NCBI GenBank assembly: GCA_029891345.1
Contig: CM057005.1
Span: forward strand, 59,413,760 to 59,477,759
Reading direction: 5' to 3'
DNA: 64,000 nucleotides
DNA from: Dryococelus australis
Taxonomy: Eukaryota; Arthropoda; Insecta; Phasmatodea; Phasmatidae
The notes under the pieces are model-generated. The model made no database searches. It was not told the origin of the DNA and saw only the letters and a program-made list of their open reading frames with translations. Positions 46,735-57,605 of the stretch are shown here, one piece after another; the first letter of the stretch is position 1, and every line of letters starts with the position of its first letter. The translations under genes and the position numbers were made by a program.

Positions 46735-46904
46735 GAGCCGCGGTGACTGAGCGGTTAGACTGCACGCGTCCCGCCTAGGCGAACAAGGTTCAATCCCCAG
46801 CTGGGCAACTCCTGGATTTTCGCAAGTGGGAATCGGGCTGACGATACCGCTTGCTGGCGGGTTTTCTCGGAGATCTTCCGGTTTCCACCACCCTTTCATT
46901 CCGG
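46735..46904 (+). repeat. SINE family 1, truncated 3'
   Basis: Head gccgcggtgactgagcggtt, B-box-like aaggttcaatccccagctgg, body to ttcattccggcg. It stops exactly where the palindrome at 46905 begins. Confidence 0.9.
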
Positions 46905-46952
46905 CGCAAGATGTGAAAATTCATACCTTGGAATGAATTTTCGCATCTTGCG
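46905..46952. repeat. 48-nt hairpin with 20-bp arms
   Basis: Left arm cgcaagatgtgaaaattcat, loop accttgga, right arm atgaattttcgcatcttgcg. The arms pair at 19 of 20 positions plus one G-T/T-C-type mismatch. It may be a terminal-repeat junction of a short element or a fold-back repair product. Confidence 0.85.
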
Positions 46953-47031
46953 TCACGTTCGTTCGTCCTAAAGAATTCTTTTTTTTTGTGTGTGTATCTG
47001 AACACCTCGTCGACAGCGGGATTGGGATTAT

Positions 47032-47697
47032 TATAGACAATTCACGGTTACTTCCAACTTTTCTGAATCCCTGCCAATGTGATACTTCCAAGATTTTCCT
47101 CCGGCTCGTGCAAACGAAGCTTTAACTCGTCTGTGTAGGAAACTACCCCAAAGGGACAAAGCACCTCATTCATGCGCACTCACTGTAATAATGTTTTTCA
47201 CACTAATAATTACTAGACACATGCAAAATTCGCGTTATTATTTGTCACCAGGCTGATATTCATAGTACATTATGCACTAGAGCTGATGGTGTTTCTCTAT
47301 TGGCTGCTGCACAGATGTGAAGTCCCGCCCTTTCTGACTGAACTGCTTATGATTGGGGCACACAATTGTGATGCGTTCATCTATTGGCGCAGAGAGTTAC
47401 CCAGGGCATGTGAAATGAAGTATGTTCCAATTACAAAGGTACAGGCGTTTGAAGTTTAACGTGTCCACAAAAATAATAACGCGAATTTTGCGGTCCTCTA
47501 ATTATTGCTATGTTCTTATTCATATTAATTGTATATAAAATAGTATGATTTACAGATAAAATCTAAGTAATATTCGCTTTAACGATGAAAAACATAAGTT
47601 TATCTTAACACAAGTGTAAAATGCTTATGAAACATGTCAGATTTAAGAAACAACCAAACGCGTTATACATGGGTCAAAATATCGCGAATGGGCTATA
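47032..47697 (+). repeat. MITE family M1, body b, interrupted by an H2 MITE
   Basis: Ends tatagacaattcacggttac and atatcgcgaatgggctata. Body motifs flank the insertion at 47214-47500 on both sides (ccccaaagggacaaagcacc before; ttcttattcatattaattgt after). Confidence 0.9.
47214..47500 (-). mobile_element. hAT-like MITE (family H2), copy 3, nested
   Basis: 287 bp, reverse orientation to the other two copies. Ends tagacacatgcaaaattcgc and (reverse complement) tagaggaccgcaaaattcgc. It sits inside a family M1 MITE, so it moved after that MITE. Confidence 0.88.
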
Positions 47698-49075
47698 GAG
47701 TTGGGAACAATTGCTCACGGAATGTGCACCACTCCACCACCTTCCTCAGTTGACACTAATGACCAAACCTCTCTCATGCCTGCTTTCTCTCTTTCAGTTC
47801 TGTGTATTTCTTTCTGTGAGTCATAATTAGTTTTCTTTTTACCTGAAACTAAATGCCCTTTTAGAGCACTATTTACAACGGCCCTGGTTTTATTTTATAT
47901 CACTATGGCAACTTATATGTAAAAGAATGTAATTTTAAACGCGACTCTACGTTATATTTTTGTTGTTTCATTCATATATGTCATGCCAGTCCATAAACCA
48001 CCTTTACATTCAGGTGTAGGCACTAGACTTGTATACCTAATTATAGATAATATTTTTATTTAAACCCAAATATTCGTCAAAGATCACATATTTAAATTTA
48101 AAACCAAGGGAGCCTTTTGTAAGATTTGTGTTCCCGTTTCCAATCAATAAAAAACCTGAATAGTGTTTGAATATGATTGACTTCCACTTGGAATACATTA
48201 AGTTAAGAATCGTAATAAGATTTTTCTAATTCTATGTGGTACAGTTTTCAGTCAACCCGCAGTACGGTAGGAAAAATAATTAAGGATATTAAAAAATAAA
48301 GCTAAAATCAGTCAAGTTACTACTGCAAGCTTAAAGTGATATAGTCTGGTGGCATTCCAGTGCTTGTTCTGAGGTAGCGGGAACGCGGGAACGTATTTGC
48401 CTCGGAAGTTAAGCTAACTTGTTGCACCTCGGTGAGCGAAGTAGTTCTGCAAATACACTCGAAAGCGCATAGCACTCGCCCATTCTTAGATTTTACACCA
48501 GCCTACATTAGCTTCTATTCCACATCGACTATACGTACCTTAACGCACAGAAATATTTTTCGTTGGGACTAATTTGTGACCCGGCTTGGCTGCATGTTGG
48601 CTCAGCAGGGTGGACATTACAAACAGATACTAACCTAGACTTATAACATGGTGAAGACATTTATTCCTGACACGGGATCCAGCCCTATAATCGTTTGCAC
48701 ATTGCCGCGTTTCGGGTAGCTACACCCTGATCAGGTAAAAAAATTAAAATCTTGAAATATTTTATCCCATAGTACTTGTTTTGCTCGGAAGCAAATTTCT
48801 TGACTTTTTTTCTTTATCATACAGAAACATTTATTATGTAAACATGCCCTCGTTGAAAGCAATTTGGTATTTCTGCACACGTCATTCCTCTACGAAATTA
48901 CCTGGAACGGCACTTTACAGTTTAGGCTATCGGTAAAAATATATAACAGGAAGTAAATTATAATCGATTGAACATGAATGTTAGGCCTAGAGGTTTTGGC
49001 ACTAGGCACAAGGTTTTTCTTGGGCCGCTTTCTTGGCGTTTCATTCGAATGGCTGTCAGAAATCCTATTGGATTA
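47698..49075. other. unassigned sequence
   Basis: AT-rich to 48350, mixed after. No gene, RNA or classified repeat seen. Confidence 0.4.
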
Positions 49076-49500
49076 TATAGGTCATTCACGGTAAAATGAG
49101 CACTTTTGTAAGCCCCGCGTAGGATTTACTTGCATGCACGTTGTGTATTCTTACACCTTATGTAAAATTAACATTGCCATGGGCCCCATCACTTTAATTA
49201 TGCGTCGGTCAAGTAAAACTGTGAAATTGCTAATAAATTAATTATTTTAATTACAAATCTGCACATTTTTATACTTTGACGCGTTGAAAAAACACAGGAA
49301 GCGAAATAAATAATTTAAGTTATCGGAAATGGTTACCAAACATTTTATTTATTCGATGTTATGATACGGAACTACTTCCCGTCCGTCGTTACCAACTTTA
49401 CTGCGCGTATATCACTCAGGACGCCCGTTAAAATTTATGCAGGTAGGGGCAGTGATTTTTTTCTAATGTTGATTTTAAATTTATCATGAACAGCCTTTAA
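49076..49500 (+). repeat. MITE family M1, body a (425 bp)
   Basis: Starts tataggtcattcacggtaaa and ends tttatcatgaacagccttta; body as at 5672 (gttgtgtattcttacacctt; atgcgtcggtcaagtaaaac; gtccgtcgttaccaacttta). Confidence 0.9.
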
Positions 49501-49734
49501 CAACATTATTCCGAGGACTTGTGAGAGATGAGTCCGGCAGAGCACTAAGCTAACGCTGCAATTGACCAGTTGCAAGCCGCGAGCTGGTACTGCAGCAAAC
49601 CGTCCGCTCTCCTCCCACATCCATCTGGGACCCTCACGCCCAAAGAAAACTGTGGTCCAGCCGAGACACTGCCCGACCTTAACTGCCTCTCCAGGGACCT
49701 AGTTATGAAATCATCGAAATTATTCCTCTACACT

Positions 49735-49990
49735 GTTAAAGATAAAATTCCTTCATTTTACGGAGAAGTGCTGGTAAAAATTTATCCAGAGTGTCCGTAA
49801 ACTCTCAGTAAAATTACGGACACATTGATCTTCAAAAACAGACTTTCCGTAGATTTCACGGAACCTCTCCGCAATGAAAATGTGGGTGTATAAAAAATGA
49901 TATTATAAGAGTTAAAATATTTTGTACTTAAGTTAGGTTTGAACCCGAGTCAAATAATTTGCCAGTCCACGACTCTAACCATTTCATTGC
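49735..49990 (-). repeat. Dispersed repeat R1, inverse copy
   Basis: Contains gtccgtaaactctcagtaaa, aattacggacacattgatct, actttccgtagatttcacgg and the tRNA-like part ggtttgaacccgagtcaaat, the reverse complement of the parts at 6938-7215. Confidence 0.7.
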
Positions 49991-50144
49991 TTCGACCCCT
50001 CTGTGGTCGAGGGTCGAGGAACTCCTCCAGATCTTCTCCAGCATGCGGTGTTTCCACCCACTGCCACCACTAGCCTCTCCGATCTCTCGTGGTAATAGAT
50101 ACATTCCTATGCTCCATAGACCATTTCCATTCCTTTGAATTTCT

Positions 50145-50202
50145 TCACTGGCGACATTCATGATTTGTATTTCTCACTGGCGACATTCATGATTTGTATT
50201 TC
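50145..50202. repeat. 29-bp exact tandem duplication
   Basis: The unit starting tcactggcgacattcatgat (29 bases) occurs twice in a row, 50145-50173 and 50174-50202. The duplicates are identical, so this looks recent. Confidence 0.9.
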
Positions 50203-50217
50203 CTTGGTGCCCAACGG

Positions 50218-50797
50218 TTTAAAGCTTCTTACACAATATAAAACTTTAGCATTTGACTTTACGTTTCCTTTCCCCTCACGAAAACACCAATACACAATAC
50301 AATTGTAAAGTCAGAGCTCAGACAGTTGAGCATCGGTTATGCGAGCTTCGTATAAATGTGTATCTTGTTATGAAAATAATTACGTTATTATCCAAGAATG
50401 CATTTAACGTACTTTTTAATAGGCTTAAAATTTATATTATAAGTTTATTTCAAAACAAAAAACTCTGTTTTTTAATATATTAAAATATGTCAATTCTTAT
50501 ATTTCCTCTTCACATTATATTCGTTAGCCATCTGTTTAATTTAAGACGAACCTGTTTAATATACCGAGATTAAAATCGCACTACAATAAAATAACACTCT
50601 TTCCACATAACCTCTGTTAGATTCTCTGCAAAATGGCTGCTTGACTTTGACTTTAAATTTCAACTTTTCGAAATCGTAAAGTCAAGAGAGCTGGACTTTA
50701 CCTTTGACAGTTCCAGTGTGTCAAGCTCCATAAGAAACATGTCGGAAAGCAAACGTAAAGTCAAATGTTGAAGTTTTCAATTGTGTAAGTGCCTTTA
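50218..50797 (+). mobile_element. MITE family F1, copy 1 (about 580 bp)
   Basis: Long imperfect terminal repeats: left cttcttacacaatataaaac then gcatttgactttacgtttcc, right (reverse complement) gcacttacacaattgaaaac then acatttgactttacgtttgc. The interior repeats aaagtca/tgacttta motifs several times. It is paired with 55198-55785 in the same orientation. No coding capacity. Confidence 0.85.
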
Positions 50798-51555
50798 GGC
50801 GCCAGATAGTTTAGCGTACGTGCCTACGTACCATAGTCCGACCATCAAGGCAGACACCCAATCCACTCATTTCTTGAGGACAGCAGGGAAGGGAAATCCC
50901 CAGCATATAGGCTTGCTCTGCCCTGCAGTTTTTAAAGCACTGTCTGTTAGTTGTAGTGTAGGTGGTTTAAAAGCTTTTGTATTATTTCTTTTTAAAAAAT
51001 CATCATGATATATTGGTGCTGTTAGTGAGGTTCTGGTGCATGAATCTAACAAAATTAAATACTGTACAAGCTTGTTATACCCTACTCGTTAAAAAAATAT
51101 TAATGTGTGTGAGTGTGTGAACATCGCCATTACGAAGTATTAGCGTAGTTTTGTCAGTCGATTGTCGTCTTGCTTGTTTTTTTCATTTTCATCTGTGTGT
51201 CGTAAAACTTTTCTTTAGTATCCATAAGTTCATTAATACAATCTGCCTTTTTACAAGTATAGTAATTTCTATGTATAGATTTGAAAAGGAATGCAAGAAG
51301 TCTATACTTTATGTAAGAAATGCCCATTTGGCAGAATTACTCCTTACGTATTCAATCTACAGAACTTACAATGAAATCAAACTAACTACTATCACTAATG
51401 ACGTTTCGTTACACTTTAAATTGCCGTATTAATAGAAGATATGAAGAAAATTTAATTAAAGATAATTTTTATTTTTCTAAAAAAATTAGGGCCATTTGCC
51501 ATTTCACGACACACAATTCTTAAGGGTACCAGAATCGCTGTTCCTTTCTTTCTTG

Positions 51556-51812
51556 GGGGCCACGGTGGCTGAGCGGTTAGCCTGCTCGCCTCCCAACGAG
51601 GCGAACTGGGTTCTATTCCCGGCCGGGTAACTCCCCGATTTTCGCATGTAGGAATCGTGCCAGGCGACGCCGCTGGTCGGCGGGTTTTCTCGGAGATCTC
51701 CCGTTTCCCCTGCCCTTTAATTCCGGCGCTGATCCATACCTCAATCACCCTGAACGGCTCTCAATACCTCGCTGTTGAGAGCCGTCCAAATCTCTTCACC
51801 CGCTCGCTCACT
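51556..51812 (+). repeat. SINE family 1, full-length copy
   Basis: Among the best copies: head ggccacggtggctgagcggt, gggttctattcccggccggg, tail tgagagccgtccaaatctct tcacccgc. Confidence 0.95.
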
Positions 51813-51837
51813 TTCATTCTTCTTAACTTATCACTAG

Positions 51838-52093
51838 GACCACCTGTTTTTCGCGAAAAGATTCACGCGAAGCCTAGACTTTAGTGTCCTATGGCATATG
51901 TGCAGTTTTCGTTTGGTTATTGACCATGTGTCTTTGTCAGGAGACAGTTCTTGCCTGACTGAGTGTCCGTGATTCGCTTGCAGGCACCTACAACACCTGG
52001 CAGTTAAACTCAGCCAATCAGAAAACTGAATCTGAGCTCTGGTGTTTTGGAGTACAAGCATTCCTGAAGTATTTTCGCGAAAAATAGGTGGCC
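51838..52093. mobile_element. MITE family E1, copy 2 (256 bp)
   Basis: Left end gaccacctgtttttcgcgaa, right end ttttcgcgaaaaataggtgg cc. Shares tattgaccatgtgtct, gagtgtccgtgattcgcttg and gagctctggtgttttggagt with 44189-44468; about 25 bp of the middle are deleted compared with that copy. Confidence 0.88.
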
Positions 52094-55000
52094 CCCACTT
52101 ATCGCCTCTATGCCGGTGTAAATATCTCGGCATGTTTCTGAACAGAATGCATGTTGCTTGCGAAACGCTGATTGCAACAATAGGCCTAATCGTTTTTATC
52201 TCACGGTGTTGTTGAGGATGTTGTTTATGAGGTTTTATTTAGGATTCGGAAACACTCCACAATTCCGCGCACCCTGACGCTCAACTTACTGTGTGCCTTT
52301 TATTCGACTATTCTTTCTTAGTCTCGTTTAAAACTCGAGCATGAATTTTTTTCTTCTTATTTTTTTTCTGTATGGCAAACATTTCGCATTTCGCTTCCCG
52401 GTGGTACGTCCCCGCCTTTTATGATAACTATTTCTTGTATCGCCGTGCGGGGCTGCGTTTGCTGAGAGCCGCTAGCTTCTAGTCAAGTGTCCAATTTCCT
52501 CTTCGTCAATCTGCTGTTCCTTGCTTCGTAGCTTCTAAAGGGAATGAGGGTCTTTTTATGTGGCTGCTCTCCATCCATCTTCCCGAAATATTTTTTGTAC
52601 CGACAAGTTGTATTATGTAAACAACTTCCTTTCTTAGATATATATGATATAATTTTTTTTTTTTATATTGTTCGGAGCGAGTCTTTTTTATATAAACTCT
52701 TTTATATACTTTTATTTCTTCCCGAAAAAGAGGGCGTTTTATCACCCGCATTTGAAGTTATAATTTCATGTACTGCAGGTAAGAAATTGTTGATGCATGC
52801 AGCACAGCAAACACGGTGATTGTTTCGTTGTCTCGACCAATAACCTGTGGGCTCCGTTTCCTACTATAGTAAAATGAATCATTCACAAACTATAACAGCG
52901 CCATTGTCGACGAATCATTAGTCACCCGGAAGATCACTGAGCAGTGATTCTTGTAGTGCACACTACCGGCCAAATAAACCTCGCACTTCGTGTACACAAA
53001 TATGTGTGCTGGATTAAATGGGTTGATGTAATACTGTCTAAAATACTCTAAATATTACAAACACATTAAACAAATTTTGAGTCAAATTATATTAGTTTAC
53101 GTAAGACAAGAGAACCAAGGCAAACGTTTGTAATTAATACACTAATGTGTTTATATAAAAGTTATAATTTTTTCAATACCAAAACTAGTGACTTTAAAAG
53201 GAAATACCTGTTACTAATATCAGTACTCCGAGTAGTCAGTAGTGCCTGGGCCATATAAAAAGCGTCATAAAACTACATCTCTAAATAGTTTGAATATGAT
53301 CGTAAATCATAACAACAGGCAATTTAATTATTTTCTTTGCTATAAATTTGTGAAATTCATCTCCTGTTATTTGTATTATTTCCAACTTTTATTCCATCGG
53401 TACTAAACATTTGATTTGTTTACGACTCGATAGTAAACTTCTTAAAAATTAAATTAAGCGCGATTTACGGCTGATGATTTCTATAGTTTTGGTACATATG
53501 GGTGCACTTTCCAATCAATGATTATTAATCGAATAATATGCCTATAACTAACAGTTCTAAATTTCGACAACCTAGTTTGTTTCTACTAAACTCTTCAGAA
53601 ATGAAAATCAACGAGAATTAACCCAGTTGCCCTCGAAGGAAAATACCACAACGAACACTCGGTATTCACTACTCAATTCAAGTTCTAGGGTTGACCTACA
53701 GGTTCACGTTAACGAAGGTCAAGAAAATTATGTTTCTTAGTCACTGAGAAACTGTCCGTGAGACGGCTTATTTCGTGAGTCCAACACAATTCGAGTTCTT
53801 CAAAAACCTGAAGTGCTCCTCAGTATACGTGGTTCTCAGCAAATGTAAAAATAATAATAAAAACTAAAAAAAATGGAGAGAGACTGCGTCGAATATCACT
53901 TAACGTTTTTCGAATAAGCAAATATGGTAAGGATTCTGTTTCCAGTTAATGGTAAAGCATTTGGTAAAATTGCAGTTATGTAATCTATCCGATTATCTTA
54001 TTTATTTAGGCCTTCGTTTACTGAGACACTGCTTGTATAGCCACACAATCAAAAATACTGTAATGTATTGTTTTATTTTATAATATTACATAGTATAAAA
54101 CAATAACATTCTGATGTTTTTACCATTAAATTTATCACAGGGCCATCAAATATCACCAAAAATAAAATCCGTTTTAAAATCTGCAAATAAAGTATGTTAT
54201 AGTAATTCAAATTGATTTCATTGTACAACTTCTTATAGTGATGTAAAGCCTGCCTTTCTTGAGATATAATTTATGCGCAACAACGCGTACTGTTTATTAT
54301 GCAGACTTAAAAATCTGCCATAATTTTTCTAGTTTGAATATTATTTCATAGTGAAGAACTATTTTAGTATTTTTTGGAAATTATCGTTTATGCGAAATCT
54401 CTTACGTGATTTGAAACAAAATTCTATATCAGCCGGACCTGGCCAGTGCCGCGAGGTGAGTGCAATTGTAGGCTGGGTTTGATTTATGAACGTGGAATTA
54501 ACAACACAGAGAAAAAGAAACACTCATTGCAAGCAGGCATATTTTGTCCGTATATGCTATTAATAGCATTCACTCCCCCGAGTCCTGCAGGTATTTGTGT
54601 GGAATCGCTCTGCACTACACCTTCCACCCACGAAGCTTTATAACGTGGGTGTAACTTGCCAAATTAAACTAAACGTGTCACGTGTCCGGTGGGAATCCAA
54701 AATAAAACGCGGGCTGCGGAGGGAGGGAATGGCTCGTTCGCTGCTGCCGGCGCTCGCCATAACTCCCGGACAGCTGACCGAAGCACCCGCCGTTATTAAA
54801 CCAATCCCCGCCGGTCGGTTTCGTCACGCTCGTCCGCCATCGAACCACCGCCTTGTCCACCCTCCCCTTTTTTTTTCTAAACCACATTATTCTAAGTGTT
54901 AAGTCCGAAGGTAGGGTAGGGATCTAATTGCATCTCAGGGCTGAGCCTCTTGCGCCTAAAGGAGAGGGAATTGAATACAAAGGAGGCGGGCATCGCGGCC

Positions 55001-55197
55001 GTGAGGGAATGTGTATTCATGTCCATCACTTCGGGGGCCATGCCTACCTCCCTAAGTGTGGTGTAGTTAAAGCTACGTTAAGAAGGGGTACGGTGAAACC
55101 GCATTGACACGGTAAAACCCATACCGACAGAAAAGGAGTTAAACTCTTCTCCTATGTTGCTAACCTCTCACCAGGCCCTGCTACTACCCGGCCAAGC
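52094..55197. other. unassigned sequence with a GC-rich block
   Basis: Mostly AT-rich with no gene recognised. A GC/CpG-rich block spans about 54690-55190 (tgctgccggcgctcgccata; gggcatcgcggccgtgaggg). It could be a promoter-type CpG-rich region or an untranslated part of a retroelement; frames on either strand (54597-54902, 54678-54887) lack domains. Confidence 0.4.
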
Positions 55198-55785
55198 TAA
55201 AGCTTCTTGCACAATAGCAACTTCAGTATTTGACTTTACATTTCCTTTCCTCTAACTAAACCACCCATACATAATATAATACAATTGTAAAGTCGGTTCT
55301 ACGAGCTTCAGAAAAATGTGTATCTTGTTATGTAAATAATATTGATATTATCCAGGAATGGCTTTTATGGACCTTTTTACAAAATAGTCTTACAATTACA
55401 ATTGATAGTGAAAGTTTATTTCATAGCAAAATACTCATTTGTTTACTTGATTAAAATATGTCAGGTAATGCATTTCCTCTGCACATTATCTTAAATTGCA
55501 ATTTATTTAATTTAAGACGAGCTTTGTTTAATACACCGAGATTAAAATCGCCCTACAATAAAATAACGCACTTTCCGCATAAGCTCTTTTAGATTCTCGG
55601 CAAAATGGCTGCTTGACTTAGACTTTAAATTTCAACTTTTCTAAATCGTAAAGTCAAGAGCGCTAGACTTTACCTATGGCAGTTCCATTGTGCCACGCTC
55701 CACAAGAAACGACATTTTGGAAAGCAAACGTAAAGTCAAACGGTCAAGTCGAATGTTAATGTTTTCAATTGTGTAAGGGCCTTAA
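55198..55785 (+). mobile_element. MITE family F1, copy 2 (about 588 bp)
   Basis: Same ends and body as 50218-50797 (tttaatttaagacgagcttt; accgagattaaaatcgccct; aatggctgcttgacttagac; cgtaaagtcaagagcgctag), with a 12-base insertion near the right end (cggtcaagtcga). Confidence 0.88.
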
Positions 55786-55796
55786 GTATGCGTCCG

Positions 55797-55865
55797 TGGG
55801 AGAGGCGAGACTCGAACGCTAGTGCAGCCGTGAGAGGGGAAGAACAAGGGCGAGAGCGTGAAATT
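55797..55865 (+). repeat. Diverged direct repeat, copy 1
   Basis: gggagaggcgagactcgaac, gctagtgcagccgtgagagg and gaagaacaagggcgagagcg match 57917-57995 (gaggggtaagtcttgagcgc, tagtgtagctatcgagaagg, gaaaaacaacggcgag), 2.1 kb away in the same orientation. Confidence 0.6.
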
Positions 55866-56278
55866 CTATACCGTTTGCTGTCTGCGCGAGCGCGGTGTTA
55901 TGAATTTAACATTTCGTCAACTCCATACATGATAGGGTTAGGGACGTAATGGAATGACAAGACGAGAGGGTAGAGCTTTTACTGTTAATTAGGGAAGTTT
56001 ATTTTAGATGTGAGACGATTACAATAACATGATGAGGTACTATTACACACTCGGGGAGAGCACTATTGACTTTAATAATTTATATTACATTATTATGCTA
56101 ACTCGCACCACTACCCTGTTAAACTAAGTTGGACTGTCCCCACATGTTTCCCGGATGCCGTATCCGGTAGAGCGGTTAGCGGCTATCGGATACACCCATT
56201 CTCGATCTTCCCTTGAGGCTGGCCGGCACATGAAAAGACGACGAGGACTGCCTATATCAGCGCGCGCAATCTGATAAG

Positions 56279-56653
56279 ATGCCCTCGATTGCCTGCCGAT
56301 GGAGCGGGTTATTGCTGTCCGCCTTTTCAATATACGTGGTTGTGATTCCTGGCGTCCTGGTTTACCGTGAAGGTGCGAGACGTGTTCAGGCGGGCATGTT
56401 GAGTCTTAAAGCTCTCCTATGCAATCCTAACAGTGTGTACACCTGTCCACGTGGATTCAAGCAACATTTACGTACACCAGCCCACGATGAACCATCAACA
56501 CGGCTACGCGAATTAGTCGACACTATGCCACAACTTATGATCACTACAAAACCTGACACCCGCGCTGTCTATTATCCCGGAGGAGTAAATAACGGCGTGA
56601 CCTTGTATAGTTCACAAATTTTCCGGATGGACACTTGGCGCTTGGTCGGGTAG
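56279..56653 (+). CDS. Unrecognised 124-codon open frame
   Basis: It starts with an N-terminal hydrophobic segment (LLLSAFSIYVVVIPGVLV, residues about 11-28) that could act as a signal or membrane anchor. The remainder is polar, with CNPNSVYTCPRGF and a Gly/Asn patch YYPGGVNNG. The sequence is more GC-balanced than its flanks. It lies between two copies of a direct repeat (55797 and 57917), so it may belong to an unidentified mobile element. No family recognised; it could be chance. Confidence 0.25.
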   Translation: MPSIACRWSGLLLSAFSIYVVVIPGVLVYREGARRVQAGMLSLKALLCNPNSVYTCPRGFKQHLRTPAHDEPSTRLRELVDTMPQLMITTKPDTRAVYYPGGVNNGVTLYSSQIFRMDTWRLVG

Positions 56654-56844
56654 TACTCGACCAGTGTCGCCAGAGTTTTGATTTTAAAAATCCCTAGTTG
56701 AGATCAGAAATGTCCCATCTAAATTGTAAATGTCCCGTAGTTTAAAATATTATATTAATGCAGGTCTCTTTGGGCTATTGTTCGGCAGTCAGTACACTTG
56801 TTTCTCTAGATCACATTTGCAAAGCTAGTTACCAAAATTCATGC

Positions 56845-57091
56845 TATAGGCTGTTCATGGTAAACTGAATACTTTTGAAAGCCCTCTCATTTGGAATAAT
56901 GTAATAGTAAATAAATAACTTTCGTTTTAGTCTTAGACGTTAACTTCGGAGTGCGGTGGAATAAACGCACTGTTCTATTACTATCATGGCAATATTTATT
57001 TAAAAAGGTTGTTAAAAAATGAAAAAAAGTGGCTGAAAGGAACAAGTAACTAGGGCCTCAAAAGTGCGCACTCTATCGTGAACGACCTATA
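56845..57091 (+). repeat. MITE family M1, body c, full-length copy (247 bp)
   Basis: Starts tataggctgttcatggtaaa and ends tatcgtgaacgacctata. The body matches 15316-15558 (gttaacttcggagtg; atggcaatatttattt; aaaaaagtggctgaaag). Confidence 0.9.

Positions 57092-57093
<2 letters not shown>

Positions 57094-57179
<86 letters not shown>
57094..57179. repeat. (TA)n microsatellite
   Basis: About 43 TA dinucleotides, starting four bases after the right end of a TA-flanked MITE. Confidence 0.95.
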
Positions 57180-57185
<6 letters not shown>

Positions 57186-57353
57186 GGCCATCCTTCGAAC
57201 AAATTATAATCAAAGCAGTTGCCTAAGTTTGAAATGTTTTAGGCAGATTTTGCTACCTCACTTTACACCGCACTGTCAATGTTTTTTTTTAACACGGGTT
57301 TTCTGTGTGTGTACTTCTAAACGAACAGCTTGACAAAAGAAATGAATAATATT

Positions 57354-57605
57354 AAGTTGAGAAATTTGGGCGACTCTTTACAATGAGGTTTTGAGAGCCA
57401 ATGGAGGTGAAACGAGGTGAGAATAGAGCAGCGCCGGAACGCAAGGACGGGGGAAACGGGGACTCCCCGAGAAAAGCCGCCGACCAGCGGCATCGTCCGG
57501 CACGATTCTCACTTGCGAAAATCCGGAGTTACCCGGCCGGGAATTGAAACCAGTTCGCCTTGGTGGGAGGCGAGCGGCGCTAACCGCTCAGTCACCGCGG
57601 GCCCG
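57354..57605 (-). repeat. SINE family 1, full-length copy
   Basis: Minus-strand copy from tail (gagaaatttgggcgactctt) to head (cgctaaccgctcagtcaccg cgggccc). Confidence 0.93.

Noticed and set aside
49928..50161. 77-codon minus frame with a coding-like composition
   Set aside because: It overlaps repeat R1 and a 29-bp duplication, and no family is recognisable, so I do not call a gene.
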